From Botrimarina colliarenosi (GTDB taxonomy: Bacteria > Planctomycetota > Planctomycetia > Pirellulales > Lacipirellulaceae), in NCBI RefSeq assembly GCF_007859955.1, contig NZ_SJPR01000004.1:186001-250000 (forward strand): 64,000 nt of DNA, read 5' to 3'. Below are positions 45,641 through 54,938 of the stretch, piece after piece; position 1 is the stretch's first letter; every line of letters starts with the position of its first letter. The position numbers were made by a program, and so were the translations under genes. The notes under the pieces are model-generated. The model had not been told where the DNA came from and made no database searches. It worked only from the letters and a program-made list of their open reading frames with translations.

Positions 45641-47110
45641 TTACGCCTTGGAGACGCTCTCGCGCGCCGTGACGGCCGAGAGGACCGCCTCGCGGAGGCG
45701 GCGGAGTTTGACCGGCATGACAATCACGCCGCGGTGGTCGGCCGTCTTGGCCGAAGCGGCCCACTCCCCCTGGGCCTCTTCGAGCAGGAGGATCGTCGGG
45801 ATGCCGGCGGTCGCCCGCTCTTCGCCGAATTGGTTGAAAGCCCGGACCGCGTCGGCGCCGATCGACGCGCCACAGAAGACAACGACGTCCGCCGCCGTTG
45901 GGTCGCCGGTGAACCGGGACAGGGCGCGCGGGCCATCGGTCGCGACCAGCACGCGGTAACCATTTCGCTTGAACAACTCGCGCAAGACGTCTTGGCGTTT
46001 GGTGTCCGATTCGACGACGAGGATCCGCCGCGGTTTGCCGTCGGGGCCGACGCCTTCCTGCTCTTCGGGGCCGCGCGCGGTGGTGTTGGATTCGGCGCCT
46101 TTGGCCCGCCGCACCGCGAGCTTGAGCTCCGCCAGCATGTCGCCCGGCGTCTGGAAGCGGCGTTCCGGGTCCATCTCGAGCGCTTTGCTGAGAACCATCG
46201 CCAAGGGCATCGGCGTCTCGGGCGCGAGCTCAAGAATCGGCCGGATGTCTTTGAACGCCTCGCCACGGGCGTACCGCTGAGCGCGGTTGCGGCCTTCGGG
46301 CAGGCATGACACACCCGAGAGCATCTGGTGCAGTATGTATCCGGCGAAATAAACGTCGCTGCGGGTGTCGTCTTTGCGGACGCCGGTCATTTTCTCTAGC
46401 GCCGCGTACTCGACGGTGCGATCGACGCCCGAGTCCTCGCCGGCGACGCCATCGAGGGCTGCCAGCCCAAAGTCGACGAGCATGCCCGCGCCGCCCGCCG
46501 TGACGAGCACATTGGACATCTTCAGGTCGCGGTGCGTGACGCCCTGCTGGAAAGCGTAGTGGAGTCCGGCCAGCGCGTCGGCGACGATGTCGGCGGCGTT
46601 CTCCCAATCAAACTTCTTCCGCACCCGGTAGAGGTCGCGAAGGTTTTGCCCCTCGATAAAGTCCATCACGATGTAGCTGAGCCCGGGGCGGGTCACCACG
46701 TCGTGAATCGCGACGATGTTGGGGTGCTTCAGCTTCTTGCCGAGCTCGCCCTCGCGGCGGAAGAAGTCCGCCTTAGGGGTGCCGGTGTGCCGCGACCGTA
46801 GGACTTTGACGGCGTGGATCTGCCCCGTCTCGCGGTGGGCGGCGCGGAACACCCGGGCGAAGGTCCCCGAGCCGACACAGTAAAGCACCCGGTAGTCGCC
46901 GTAGACGTACCCGTCGCGGAGGCCGCGTTGCAGTCGGTCGAGCTGGTAGTTGGTGACCAGCCCCTTGCGGACGAGCGTCTGCGAGAAATCCGCGAGGGCG
47001 ACGTTGCTCGATCCGAGCTCGCTCCAGACCGGCTGGAGTTGAGAATCGGTGACAACGCCCACATCGATTGCGGACTGCGCGAGGTCTTCAGCGGTGGCGG
47101 GGACTTGCAT
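45641..47110 (-). CDS. Ser/Thr protein kinase fused to a pseudo-receiver domain
   Basis: A 489-residue cytoplasmic protein. Residues 1-70 are a helical N-terminal module often seen in planctomycete kinases (LVRKGLVTNYQLDRLQRG). The Hanks-type kinase follows at 72-335 with GSGTFARV (80-87), Lys102, HRD (193-195) and DFG (213-215), all catalytic residues intact. Residues 362-480 fold like a response-regulator receiver (ILVVESDT, GYRVLVATDGPRAL), but the phosphoacceptor position is Cys413 (VVFCG) instead of Asp. No transmembrane segment is seen. It lies directly upstream of holB. Confidence 0.9.
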   Translation of the reverse strand: MQVPATAEDLAQSAIDVGVVTDSQLQPVWSELGSSNVALADFSQTLVRKGLVTNYQLDRLQRGLRDGYVYGDYRVLYCVGSGTFARVFRAAHRETGQIHAVKVLRSRHTGTPKADFFRREGELGKKLKHPNIVAIHDVVTRPGLSYIVMDFIEGQNLRDLYRVRKKFDWENAADIVADALAGLHYAFQQGVTHRDLKMSNVLVTAGGAGMLVDFGLAALDGVAGEDSGVDRTVEYAALEKMTGVRKDDTRSDVYFAGYILHQMLSGVSCLPEGRNRAQRYARGEAFKDIRPILELAPETPMPLAMVLSKALEMDPERRFQTPGDMLAELKLAVRRAKGAESNTTARGPEEQEGVGPDGKPRRILVVESDTKRQDVLRELFKRNGYRVLVATDGPRALSRFTGDPTAADVVVFCGASIGADAVRAFNQFGEERATAGIPTILLLEEAQGEWAASAKTADHRGVIVMPVKLRRLREAVLSAVTARESVSKA

Positions 47111-47232
47111 CGAGTGGGGGGTGGCGGTTCCGCACGTTCCTTGGCGCCGACCACGAAGTCAGCCGCCGGTGTTAGCCACGTCGCACACGAGGCGACGGCC
47201 TCGTCTTGCCGGCCACGTCAGGGGGGACAGGC

Positions 47233-47544
47233 TCAGCCGAGGTTGTCGGCGTCCGATTCGCCCGTCAGGTCTTCGAGGCGGGCGTGGGCCTCGTCCCGCT
47301 CGCGTCGCGTCGCTTCGAGATCGAACATCAGGTACTTCATATCGAGTCGCAGCTGCCCGAGGGCGTCTTGCACCAGCGACAGGATCCGGCGACGGCGTCC
47401 GGTGCTTTCCACCACACGATCCAACAGCGGGGCGAGGGCCCGCGACTGCTCCGTGGGGAGTTCGCCGATGGCGGCGATCAATTGGACCAAATCGGCAGGA
47501 AGATCGGCGCCGGTGGCGGTCGCTGAGGCGTGCGAGTTGGGCAT
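47233..47544 (-). CDS. Small helical protein of unknown function
   Basis: A 102-residue protein. The second half is strongly helical and charged (RRRRILSLVQDALGQLRLDMKYLMFDLEATRRERDE), probably a coiled coil. The ATG at 47544 with a GGAG about 11 nt upstream is preferred to the longer frame from 47637. It precedes the kinase gene by 122 nt on the same strand. I do not recognise a family; an adaptor or oligomerising role is only a guess. Confidence 0.65.
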   Translation of the reverse strand: MPNSHASATATGADLPADLVQLIAAIGELPTEQSRALAPLLDRVVESTGRRRRILSLVQDALGQLRLDMKYLMFDLEATRRERDEAHARLEDLTGESDADNLG

Positions 47545-47812
47545 GGGGGCGAATCTCCAGGTGAGGGGGGGATGTACGCCTTGGTAAGCAGCCGGCGTGC
47601 CAGCACACCGGCTAAACGACCTTCCAACCCGTCGCAACCAATTCTACGCAAAGCACTTACGATGCTTCAAGCAGTTGGCGCCAAATCTCCTCCGCCGCCC
47701 CCCAACGTGGTGTCTTGGCAACACAACGTCTCGCGTTGTCGCGAAAATCCTGCTACGAGCCGCTGTGGCGCGGCACGAACGCCACGCCCCAACCCCCACC
47801 TGCCGACCCCAA

Positions 47813-50338
47813 ATGCCCTCGCTCCCCCCCCGCCAGACGGTCCTCCGATTCGCCCTCACGGCGCTGGCGGTCGGATTGTGCGGGTTCTCCCACGAGCGGG
47901 CGGCGGCGGACACCTGGATCGACACCCACGACGAGCCCACCCCCGCTTGGGAGCTCGAGACCTCTGCCGGCGCCCAACTGGTGGCCCGTGAGCGGGTCCG
48001 CACATCCGGCGGGCTCAAAGCCGCCGAGATCGGTGCCGAGCGGATCGCCTACGCGTCGCCCCCCGGAATACCGGCCTGGGCGTGGCGCCGCGTTCCCGAG
48101 GCCGCCGTCATCGCCGAACTGGTCGTCGAGGCCGACATCCGCACCAAGATTCCGGGGACGCTCCTCGCCGTCGAGGTGGTGTTGCCGCGTGTCACCAACG
48201 CCGAGGGGCAACCCTTGGCGTTGCGTCTCCGCTCGACGCCCCTGGCCGGCGTCGCCAACGAACTGCGCCTCGACCAGCTGCCGCTTAGGCTGCAGCGCGA
48301 AGCCCGGGTGTGGCGGGTCTCGCACCCGGACGAGCCCATCGACGTCCGCGGCGCCTATGTCCGCCGGGTCGGCGTGGGGCTTCCCAGCGTCGGCCGCCCC
48401 GCGGAGGCCCTAATCTGTGAGCTGCGGCTACAGGGGCTGGTGGCTCCCTTCGATCCTGTCGAGGAAGCCCCCGAGGCGACGGTCACCACCGTCATCGAGA
48501 GCGGAACGCTCCGCCCGACGGAAGTCACGCTGCGTAGCGACGGGTTCCGGATCGATGGCGAGCTGTTCTATCCCCGCGCGTGGCGGTGGCGTGGCGAACC
48601 GATGGCCCAGCTCGCGGCGATGGGCGTCAACACGCTCTGGCTCGAAACAACGGCGACGCCACAGCAACTGGTGGAGGCCGCTCACCACCGCCTGCGGCTC
48701 GTTTGCCCCGCCCCGGCCAGCAGCGACGAGGCGGCCGCTGTCGAGACTTGGGACCGGGTCCTCGCCTGGGTCTTGCCCGGCACGTTGGGAGCACGCGACC
48801 TCGACACGGGCCTCGTCCGAGCCGAAGACGCGCGGTTGTTGCCGCCGGCGGCGCGGCGGCCGATTCTCGCCTCGATCACCGAAGCCGCCGACGAATGGTC
48901 GCGGGTCGCCGACGGGCTTGTCGTCGACATCCACCATGCCCGCGTCGTCCCGCCCGGCACGCCGGCCCTGCGCGTCGTGCGGCTCGACATCGGCCCCCAA
49001 CTCACCGCCCAGCTCGACGCCTTGCTCGGCGATGGCTTGGCGACCGTCTGGCTGCCGCCGGCCGATGTCGCCGCCGGCGTCGACGGCGCGCTGACCGAGG
49101 GAGCGATCGGCGTCGCGTTCACCGCGAACGAACGCCTCGACGAGGCGGACGACGCGACGATCGCCGCCGCGGGATGGCTCGAAGCGGTCAACCGGCGACT
49201 GCGGCTCGTCGAGCCGTGGCTCACCGGCCCCCGATCGACTCACCCCGTTAGCGACGCCGCGGTGCTGCTCAATCGGGGCGGCGTCCGCTTGGCGACGACC
49301 CCGCTGATCGCCGCAGCCCCGGTCGACGGCGCCAAGCTCTTGCTGCCTGGCGTCGACGAGACGGCGCGCGTCTACCGGCTCTCGCCCGCCGGGCTGGCGC
49401 CGTGGCCGTTGGAACGGATGGCGGGCGGCGTCGGCGTCCGTCCCCCCGGCGGCGAGTCGCCCGGCGATCTGCTCGTCTGCAACGACTCCCGCGTCGTGAA
49501 ATCGCTGCAAGACTACACCCGCCAGACGGCGGCCCGCGCCGCCGCCAACCTGCTGCAAGTCGCCGAGAAACACGTCCGCCTGACCGAAGCGCTCCCCGCG
49601 GCCGACCGGCAGTCGGCGCTACGCCGGCTCAGCGAGGCGCGGCTCGCGATGTCACGCCGCGATCACGCCGCCGCGTACGACGCCGCCCATGCGGCCCTCG
49701 CCTTGGTCTCGGCGGCGGAGCGGCAGCGCCGCGACATCGCCCAGCAAGGGACTTGGGCGACCAGCTCGCCCCTCTCGGTCCTCCCCGCGACGCTCACCGA
49801 CAGCTTCCGCATGAGCCAACTCCTCGCCGCCAGCCCGCGGGGACCCAACCGGCTGCATGGCGGCAGCTTCGAGGACATCGAGGAGCTCCGTCGCGTCGGC
49901 TGGCGCCACCCGTCGGTCGACGGCTCTGAAGCGGCGGTCGAGGTTGAACTCGCCACCGCCAGCCCCATGCACGGCGAGCGGGTTTTGCGGCTACGCGGCG
50001 AGCGGCGTGACGCGTCGTCGCGGATCGTCTCGCCGACGATTGAACTCCAAGCCGGCGACACCGTCGAAGTCACCGGTTGGGCGCGGGTCGCAGCAACGCC
50101 CCTCGGCGGCAAGCTCACGATCACCGACACCCTCGGCGGCGACGAGCTCGCCCTCTCGATCGACGACACCGCCGGCGAGTGGCGGCCGTTCCATCTCTTG
50201 CGAGCAACCAGCGCCGCCACGACGCTCCGAGTCTCACTGACAATCGACGGCGCCGTGACGGCCGACATCGACGGCGTAATGGTCCGCACCATCGAGCCGC
50301 TCGGCGTGGCGGCGCGCGGCGGCGCTCAACCGAAGTAG
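47813..50338 (+). CDS. Large secreted protein with glycosidase-like barrel and CBM-like C-terminus
   Basis: An 841-residue exported protein with a signal peptide to about AAADT. A beta-sandwich N-terminal region (about 35-225) precedes a stretch resembling the start of a TIM-barrel glycosidase (RIDGELFYPRAWRWRGEP, MAQLAAMGVNTLWLETTA). A mixed middle part, a helical segment near 580-660 and a beta-sandwich resembling a carbohydrate-binding module (730-830) follow. No catalytic acid pair could be assigned, so activity is unproven. The ATG at 47813 is set by the signal peptide. Confidence 0.6.
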   Translation: MPSLPPRQTVLRFALTALAVGLCGFSHERAAADTWIDTHDEPTPAWELETSAGAQLVARERVRTSGGLKAAEIGAERIAYASPPGIPAWAWRRVPEAAVIAELVVEADIRTKIPGTLLAVEVVLPRVTNAEGQPLALRLRSTPLAGVANELRLDQLPLRLQREARVWRVSHPDEPIDVRGAYVRRVGVGLPSVGRPAEALICELRLQGLVAPFDPVEEAPEATVTTVIESGTLRPTEVTLRSDGFRIDGELFYPRAWRWRGEPMAQLAAMGVNTLWLETTATPQQLVEAAHHRLRLVCPAPASSDEAAAVETWDRVLAWVLPGTLGARDLDTGLVRAEDARLLPPAARRPILASITEAADEWSRVADGLVVDIHHARVVPPGTPALRVVRLDIGPQLTAQLDALLGDGLATVWLPPADVAAGVDGALTEGAIGVAFTANERLDEADDATIAAAGWLEAVNRRLRLVEPWLTGPRSTHPVSDAAVLLNRGGVRLATTPLIAAAPVDGAKLLLPGVDETARVYRLSPAGLAPWPLERMAGGVGVRPPGGESPGDLLVCNDSRVVKSLQDYTRQTAARAAANLLQVAEKHVRLTEALPAADRQSALRRLSEARLAMSRRDHAAAYDAAHAALALVSAAERQRRDIAQQGTWATSSPLSVLPATLTDSFRMSQLLAASPRGPNRLHGGSFEDIEELRRVGWRHPSVDGSEAAVEVELATASPMHGERVLRLRGERRDASSRIVSPTIELQAGDTVEVTGWARVAATPLGGKLTITDTLGGDELALSIDDTAGEWRPFHLLRATSAATTLRVSLTIDGAVTADIDGVMVRTIEPLGVAARGGAQPK

Positions 50339-50435
50339 GCGACCGCTTTGCGATTGGTTGGCAGGGTCGTAGCGAAGCGTGGCCTCCGGTGAATTATCGT
50401 GAACCAGATGGCTCCTTTCCGTAGGGACAAGACTC

Positions 50436-51086
50436 ATGATTTCAAAGAGCTGCCACCTCCTCGCCTGCGTCACGTGTCTCGTAGCGGGTGTGTCGGTCCA
50501 GGGGGGACGGATCTATGAGCTGATCGACTACCCCACGTATCAGAACGGCGCCACGCTACGCGGCACGATCACGGTAAATGAAGCAGCGTTCGCCGCCGCC
50601 GCGGCTGAAGGGAGGCCACTTTCTTTGCTCCCTCTTGATGCGGTCGAGGCATACGAGTTTTCAATCACAACGAGCGACGGCCAGACTTTCTCCACGGGGC
50701 CTGTCACCTCTTTCGAGGACTTCTACCCAACAGACGTCTACGCCACAGAGAGTAGCATCCTACTAGGCCTTCCGGGCCAAACTTCCAGACCCCCTTCGCT
50801 CACCCTCGGTGAAGTTCTGAGGACGGGAGGCCAGATCGAAAAGGCCAGCTATTTGTTTTATGTATTCAACAACCAAAGAACGATTTTCTCGGCAAGTATC
50901 GGTGATGGTTCCTCCTCGTTTATTCCGTGGAGCGCGGACCCGGGTATCGACGGGCTCGGCGGCTCTCCCTGGGTCATCGCGCGGCTCATTCCAGAGCCGG
51001 GCACGCTCGTCATCGCCGCTGCGGGGTTGGCGGCAGCCAACCTGAGCCGCCAATCTCGACGGGTAGCCGGGGTTGCAGCGAAGTAA
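50436..51086 (+). CDS. PEP-CTERM secreted protein of unknown function
   Basis: A 216-residue protein with an N-terminal signal (to about VSVQGG), a body without a recognised domain (TSFEDFYPTDVYATESS) and the tail LIPEPGTLVIAAAGLAAANL followed by basic residues, the PEP-CTERM pattern. It converges on purQ after a short gap. Several small PEP-CTERM proteins with unrelated bodies are typical of these genomes. Confidence 0.78.
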   Translation: MISKSCHLLACVTCLVAGVSVQGGRIYELIDYPTYQNGATLRGTITVNEAAFAAAAAEGRPLSLLPLDAVEAYEFSITTSDGQTFSTGPVTSFEDFYPTDVYATESSILLGLPGQTSRPPSLTLGEVLRTGGQIEKASYLFYVFNNQRTIFSASIGDGSSSFIPWSADPGIDGLGGSPWVIARLIPEPGTLVIAAAGLAAANLSRQSRRVAGVAAK

Positions 51087-51118
51087 CGAGTGCGGTTCGC
51101 GCCCTCGGCTTTACTCGG

Positions 51119-51910
51119 CTAGCCGAAGTACGCCACCGCGTTGCGAAATAGCCGGAGCCCGTCGCCGTCGCCGTGCGGGTCGAAGCCGCCGGCCGCCTTC
51201 TTCCGCGTCCACTGTGGGTGCTGCGTCGCGAAGAGGAAGCGCTCGGGGTGCGGCATTAAACCGAGCACCCGGCCTGTCGAGTCGGTGAGGCCCGCGGCGT
51301 TGGCGGTGGCGCCGTTGGGGTTCTCGGGGAAGCCGTTTGGCTCGCCGCCGTCGGCGCCGGTGTAGCGCAGCACGATGCGGCCGCCGCTGGTGAGCGTGTC
51401 GAGCGCCGCGGCGTCGCGGACCGCGATGTTCCCCTCGGCGTGGGCGATCGGCATCTCGATCTGTTCGATCCCTTTCAAGAAAACGCAATCGCCGGGCGTC
51501 GCTTTGACGTGGACCCACCGCGCCTCGTAGCGGCCGTGGTCGTTCCAGGTGAGCGTCGCCAGCGGGCCGGCGTCGTCGTCGAGGTCCAAGAGGCCCGTCT
51601 TCACGAGGACTTGAAAACCGTTGCAGACGCCTAGCACCAGCTTGCCGTCGTCGCGGAATCGCTTCAGCGGGTCGGACAGCTTGAGCCGCACTTGATTCCC
51701 GAGCACGCGGCCTGCGGAGATGTCGTCGCCGTAGCTAAAGCCACCCGGCACGCAGAGCGCCTGAAAGTCTTCCAGCAGCGCCGGATTCTCGAGCAGACGG
51801 TTCACATGCACCCGCTCCGCGACGGCGCCGGCGAGCCGGAACGCCTCGGCGGTTTCTTCATCACAGTTCGCCCCAGGCGAACGGAGCACAAGAACACGGG
51901 GGGAAGGCAT
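51119..51910 (-). CDS. purQ: Phosphoribosylformylglycinamidine synthase subunit PurQ
   Basis: A 263-residue class I glutamine amidotransferase that supplies ammonia to PurL in step four of purine synthesis. The triad is visible: Cys96 in GVCNGFQ, His221 and Glu223 in MPHPER. The oxyanion strand is PGGFSYGDDI. Length is typical (about 225-265). It is downstream of purL on the same strand, across a 91-nt spacer that holds an AG-rich tract. Confidence 0.96.
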   Translation of the reverse strand: MPSPRVLVLRSPGANCDEETAEAFRLAGAVAERVHVNRLLENPALLEDFQALCVPGGFSYGDDISAGRVLGNQVRLKLSDPLKRFRDDGKLVLGVCNGFQVLVKTGLLDLDDDAGPLATLTWNDHGRYEARWVHVKATPGDCVFLKGIEQIEMPIAHAEGNIAVRDAAALDTLTSGGRIVLRYTGADGGEPNGFPENPNGATANAAGLTDSTGRVLGLMPHPERFLFATQHPQWTRKKAAGGFDPHGDGDGLRLFRNAVAYFG

Positions 51911-52001
51911 TCGAAGTGGGAAGGGGGAAGTAGGAAGTGGGAATGATTCGAATCGGTTTGGTAAGGGAGCCCCGAGACGTCAGTCCGGGGAGTCGCGGTG
52001 G

Positions 52002-54938
52002 CTAAGCCATCCGGAGCGGGGCCTGCCAGGCCTCTTTTAGCGAAGCGAGGCCCGTCTCGACGACGCGGGCGCCGTTCCACTTCAGCCGCAGGCCGTCCTC
52101 GTCGAAGGTATGGCCGATCAGCGCGTGCGGGACGCCCTCAAGACACGCGGCGAAACGATCGGCGTGCTCGTCGGCGACTTCGCAGACGAAGCGGGTGTTC
52201 GACTCGCTGAACAGGGCGGCCGCCATACGGTCGTAGTCGTTGGCGTAGTCGCCTGTGAGCGGCGTGCTCGAAGCGTCGGCTTCGACACCGAACCCGCCGG
52301 CAAAGGCCATCTCGGCGAGGGCGACCGCCAGGCCCCCTTCGCTGAGGTCGTGGCACGACAGAGCAAGCCCCTCATGGATGGCGGTGTGCATCGCGGCGAA
52401 GGTCGCTTTGGCGACGACGGGATTGACCGTCGGAGCGGCGCCGCCCGTCAGCTCGTTCACCAAGGCAAAGTGCGAACCGCCCATCTCGTTGTGGGTTTCG
52501 CCGACAACGAACAGCTGGCTGCCCGCCCGCTTGAGGTCCATCGTCACCGACTTGGCGACGTCGTCGATCTGTCCCATCGCGCTGATGAGCAACGTCGGCG
52601 GGATCGCGATCGTCTGCTTAGCGCCGTCGGCGTCGAAGAAGCTGAACTCGTTGTTCAGGCTGTCCTTGCCGCTGACGAAGGGCGCCTCGAAGGCGATCGA
52701 CAGGTCGTGGCACGCCAGCGCGGCGCGGACCAACGAGCCGAGCGTCTCGGAGCGCTCGCAGTCGCCCCAGCAGAAGTTGTCTAGCAGCGCAATCCGCGAG
52801 GGGTCGGCCCCGACCGCGACACAGTTGCGGATCGCCTCGTCGATGGCGCTGGCCGCCATGCGGTAGGTGTCGAGGTCGCCGTAACGCGGGTTGATGCCGC
52901 AACCGATCACGAGGCCGCGATGGCTGGACAGTTTGGGGCGGACGACAGCGGCGTCGCCGGGGCCGTCGGACGCGACTCCCACCAAGGGCTTCACGACACT
53001 GCCGGCCTGCACCTCGTGGTCGTACTGGCGGATGACCCACTCTTTGCTGGCGACATTCAGCGAGCCGAGAATCTTGTGCAGGTCCTCGGTGAAGTCGTTC
53101 TTCTTCGGCGCCGTGAAGGGCGTGACGGCGGGGGGCGTGTAGGTCGCTTCGCGGACGACCGGCGGACGCCCCTCGTGGAGCAACGCCATCGGCAGCTCGC
53201 CAACCGTCTCGCCGTGGTAGGTGAGCTTGAGGTTGCCGGTCGGTGTGAAGCGGGCGATCGCCGTCGCCTCGACCCCTTCCGATTCGCAAAGCTCGCGGAG
53301 CTCGTCCCAACGGTCGTCGGGCACCGAGACGACCATCCGCTCTTGGGCCTCGGAGATCCAGATCTCGGTGTACGAGAGCCCGTCGTACTTGAGCGGCGCC
53401 TTCTCGAGCCAGACCTCGGCGCCAATCTCTTCGCCCATCTCGCCAATCGCGCTCGAGAAGCCGCCGGCGCCACAGTCGGTCACCGCGGTGTAGAGACCGC
53501 GGTCGCGGGCTTCAAGCAGCACATCGGCAACTTTCTTCTCTTCGACCGCGTTGCCGATCTGCACGGCGCCGCCCGAGAGTGATTCGCTTTCGCTGGTGAG
53601 TTCGGCGCTGCTGAACGTCGCGCCGTGGATGCCATCGCGGCCGGTGCGGCCACCGATCGAGACCGCCAAGTCGCCCGGCTGGGGCTGGCCGAACGACTTG
53701 TCGTGCGGGATGAGACCGACATTGCCGCAGAAGACCAAGGGGTTCCCTAGGTAACGCTCGTCGAAACAGATGGCGCCGTTCACCGTCGGGATGCCCATCC
53801 GGTTGCCGTAGTCGCGCACGCCCTCGACGACGCCGCGCATCACCCGCCGCGGCGCCAAGACGCCGGGCGGCAGCGTGTCGTCGGCCGTGTCGGGCGGGGC
53901 GAAGCAGAAAACGTCGGTCGAGGCGATCGGCTTGGCGCCGAGGCCGGTGCCGAGCGTGTCGCGGATCACGCCGCCGAGGCCCGTGTTGGCGCCGCCGTAC
54001 GGCTCCAAGGCAGAGGGGTGGTTGTGGGTCTCGACCTTAAAGCAGACGTTGTCGGTCTCGTCGAAGCGGACGATGCCCGCGTTGTCTTTGAAGACACTGA
54101 CGCACCAATCCTCCGCGCCCCACTGGGCCTGCAGCTGCTTCGTGGCGGCGAAGATCGTCTCCTTGAGCATGCTCTCGAAATGACGCTCGCCGTTCTCGTC
54201 GCGGTAGGCGATTCGGCCGGCTAGCGTTTTATGGCTGCAGTGCTCGCTCCAGGTTTGGGCGAGCGTCTCGAGCTCGATATCGGTCGGCTCGCGGCCTTGG
54301 TCGGCAAACCACTTCTGAATGGTCTGCATCTCCGCCAGCTGCAAGTAGAGCTGCTGAGTCTTGCTGAGCCGCATCAGCGCGTCGTCATCGAGGCCCGCGA
54401 GCGTGACGTGCTTTAGCTCAAATTGGTACGGCGCCCCGCTCGGCAAGTGCTCGATTCCTAAGGGACCGACCACCAGCTGTTCGATGGCGTCGTTGGCCAA
54501 CAGGCGACGCCCTAGCTCGCCGAGCCGCTCGCCGTCGAGGCCGGCGATCCAGTACTTGTGCAGCGTCCTGACTCGGACACCGTCGAGACCCAGGTCGGCG
54601 ATCGCCCGCTCGGCGCTCTGCGCGGTGGGGTCCATGACGCCCACCTTCGGCAGCACCTGCACCAATGCCGCGGACGCGGCGACGCGGGACGGCGCCGCCG
54701 AAAGAGAATCGCAATCGACCGAGCCGACACGACGCTCCTCGACGACCGAATCGGTAAAGACGCCGTTGGCGATCCGCTCGGCGGCCGCCGCGTCGAGCGC
54801 GTCGCCCTCGACGAGGAATCCGCGCGCGGTCGCGACCGACAGCCCCTCGAACCCCGCGTGGGCGGCGGCGTCGACAAGGCGCTCGGCGGCGCGGTCGGGG
54901 CGGCCCTCGGCCGGCAGCACATCAACTTCCCAAAGCAT
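52002..54938 (-). CDS. purL: PurL with fused PurS-like N-terminal domains
   Basis: A 978-residue FGAM synthase large subunit. The C-terminal 740 residues are standard PurL (TWSEHCSHKT, KVETHNHPSALEPYGGANTG, DCGAGGFSSAIGEMG, SVSGKDSLNNE-like block, CHDLSEGGL). Before them, two PurS-like modules are visible: residues 1-80 (VLPAEGRPDRAAERLVDAA) and 85-180 (VQVLPKVGVMDPTAQSAERA, then VRTLHKYWIAG). Ordinary PurL is about 740 residues with separate PurS, so this is a PurS-PurL fusion working with separate PurQ. Its start overlaps the tyrA stop by 17 nt. Confidence 0.94.
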   Translation of the reverse strand: MLWEVDVLPAEGRPDRAAERLVDAAAHAGFEGLSVATARGFLVEGDALDAAAAERIANGVFTDSVVEERRVGSVDCDSLSAAPSRVAASAALVQVLPKVGVMDPTAQSAERAIADLGLDGVRVRTLHKYWIAGLDGERLGELGRRLLANDAIEQLVVGPLGIEHLPSGAPYQFELKHVTLAGLDDDALMRLSKTQQLYLQLAEMQTIQKWFADQGREPTDIELETLAQTWSEHCSHKTLAGRIAYRDENGERHFESMLKETIFAATKQLQAQWGAEDWCVSVFKDNAGIVRFDETDNVCFKVETHNHPSALEPYGGANTGLGGVIRDTLGTGLGAKPIASTDVFCFAPPDTADDTLPPGVLAPRRVMRGVVEGVRDYGNRMGIPTVNGAICFDERYLGNPLVFCGNVGLIPHDKSFGQPQPGDLAVSIGGRTGRDGIHGATFSSAELTSESESLSGGAVQIGNAVEEKKVADVLLEARDRGLYTAVTDCGAGGFSSAIGEMGEEIGAEVWLEKAPLKYDGLSYTEIWISEAQERMVVSVPDDRWDELRELCESEGVEATAIARFTPTGNLKLTYHGETVGELPMALLHEGRPPVVREATYTPPAVTPFTAPKKNDFTEDLHKILGSLNVASKEWVIRQYDHEVQAGSVVKPLVGVASDGPGDAAVVRPKLSSHRGLVIGCGINPRYGDLDTYRMAASAIDEAIRNCVAVGADPSRIALLDNFCWGDCERSETLGSLVRAALACHDLSIAFEAPFVSGKDSLNNEFSFFDADGAKQTIAIPPTLLISAMGQIDDVAKSVTMDLKRAGSQLFVVGETHNEMGGSHFALVNELTGGAAPTVNPVVAKATFAAMHTAIHEGLALSCHDLSEGGLAVALAEMAFAGGFGVEADASSTPLTGDYANDYDRMAAALFSESNTRFVCEVADEHADRFAACLEGVPHALIGHTFDEDGLRLKWNGARVVETGLASLKEAWQAPLRMA

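Noticed and set aside
48428-49573. A 381-codon minus-strand frame inside the large secreted gene
   Set aside because: Composition typical of antisense shadow (Arg/Gly/Asp); the plus-strand frame has a signal peptide and domain structure.
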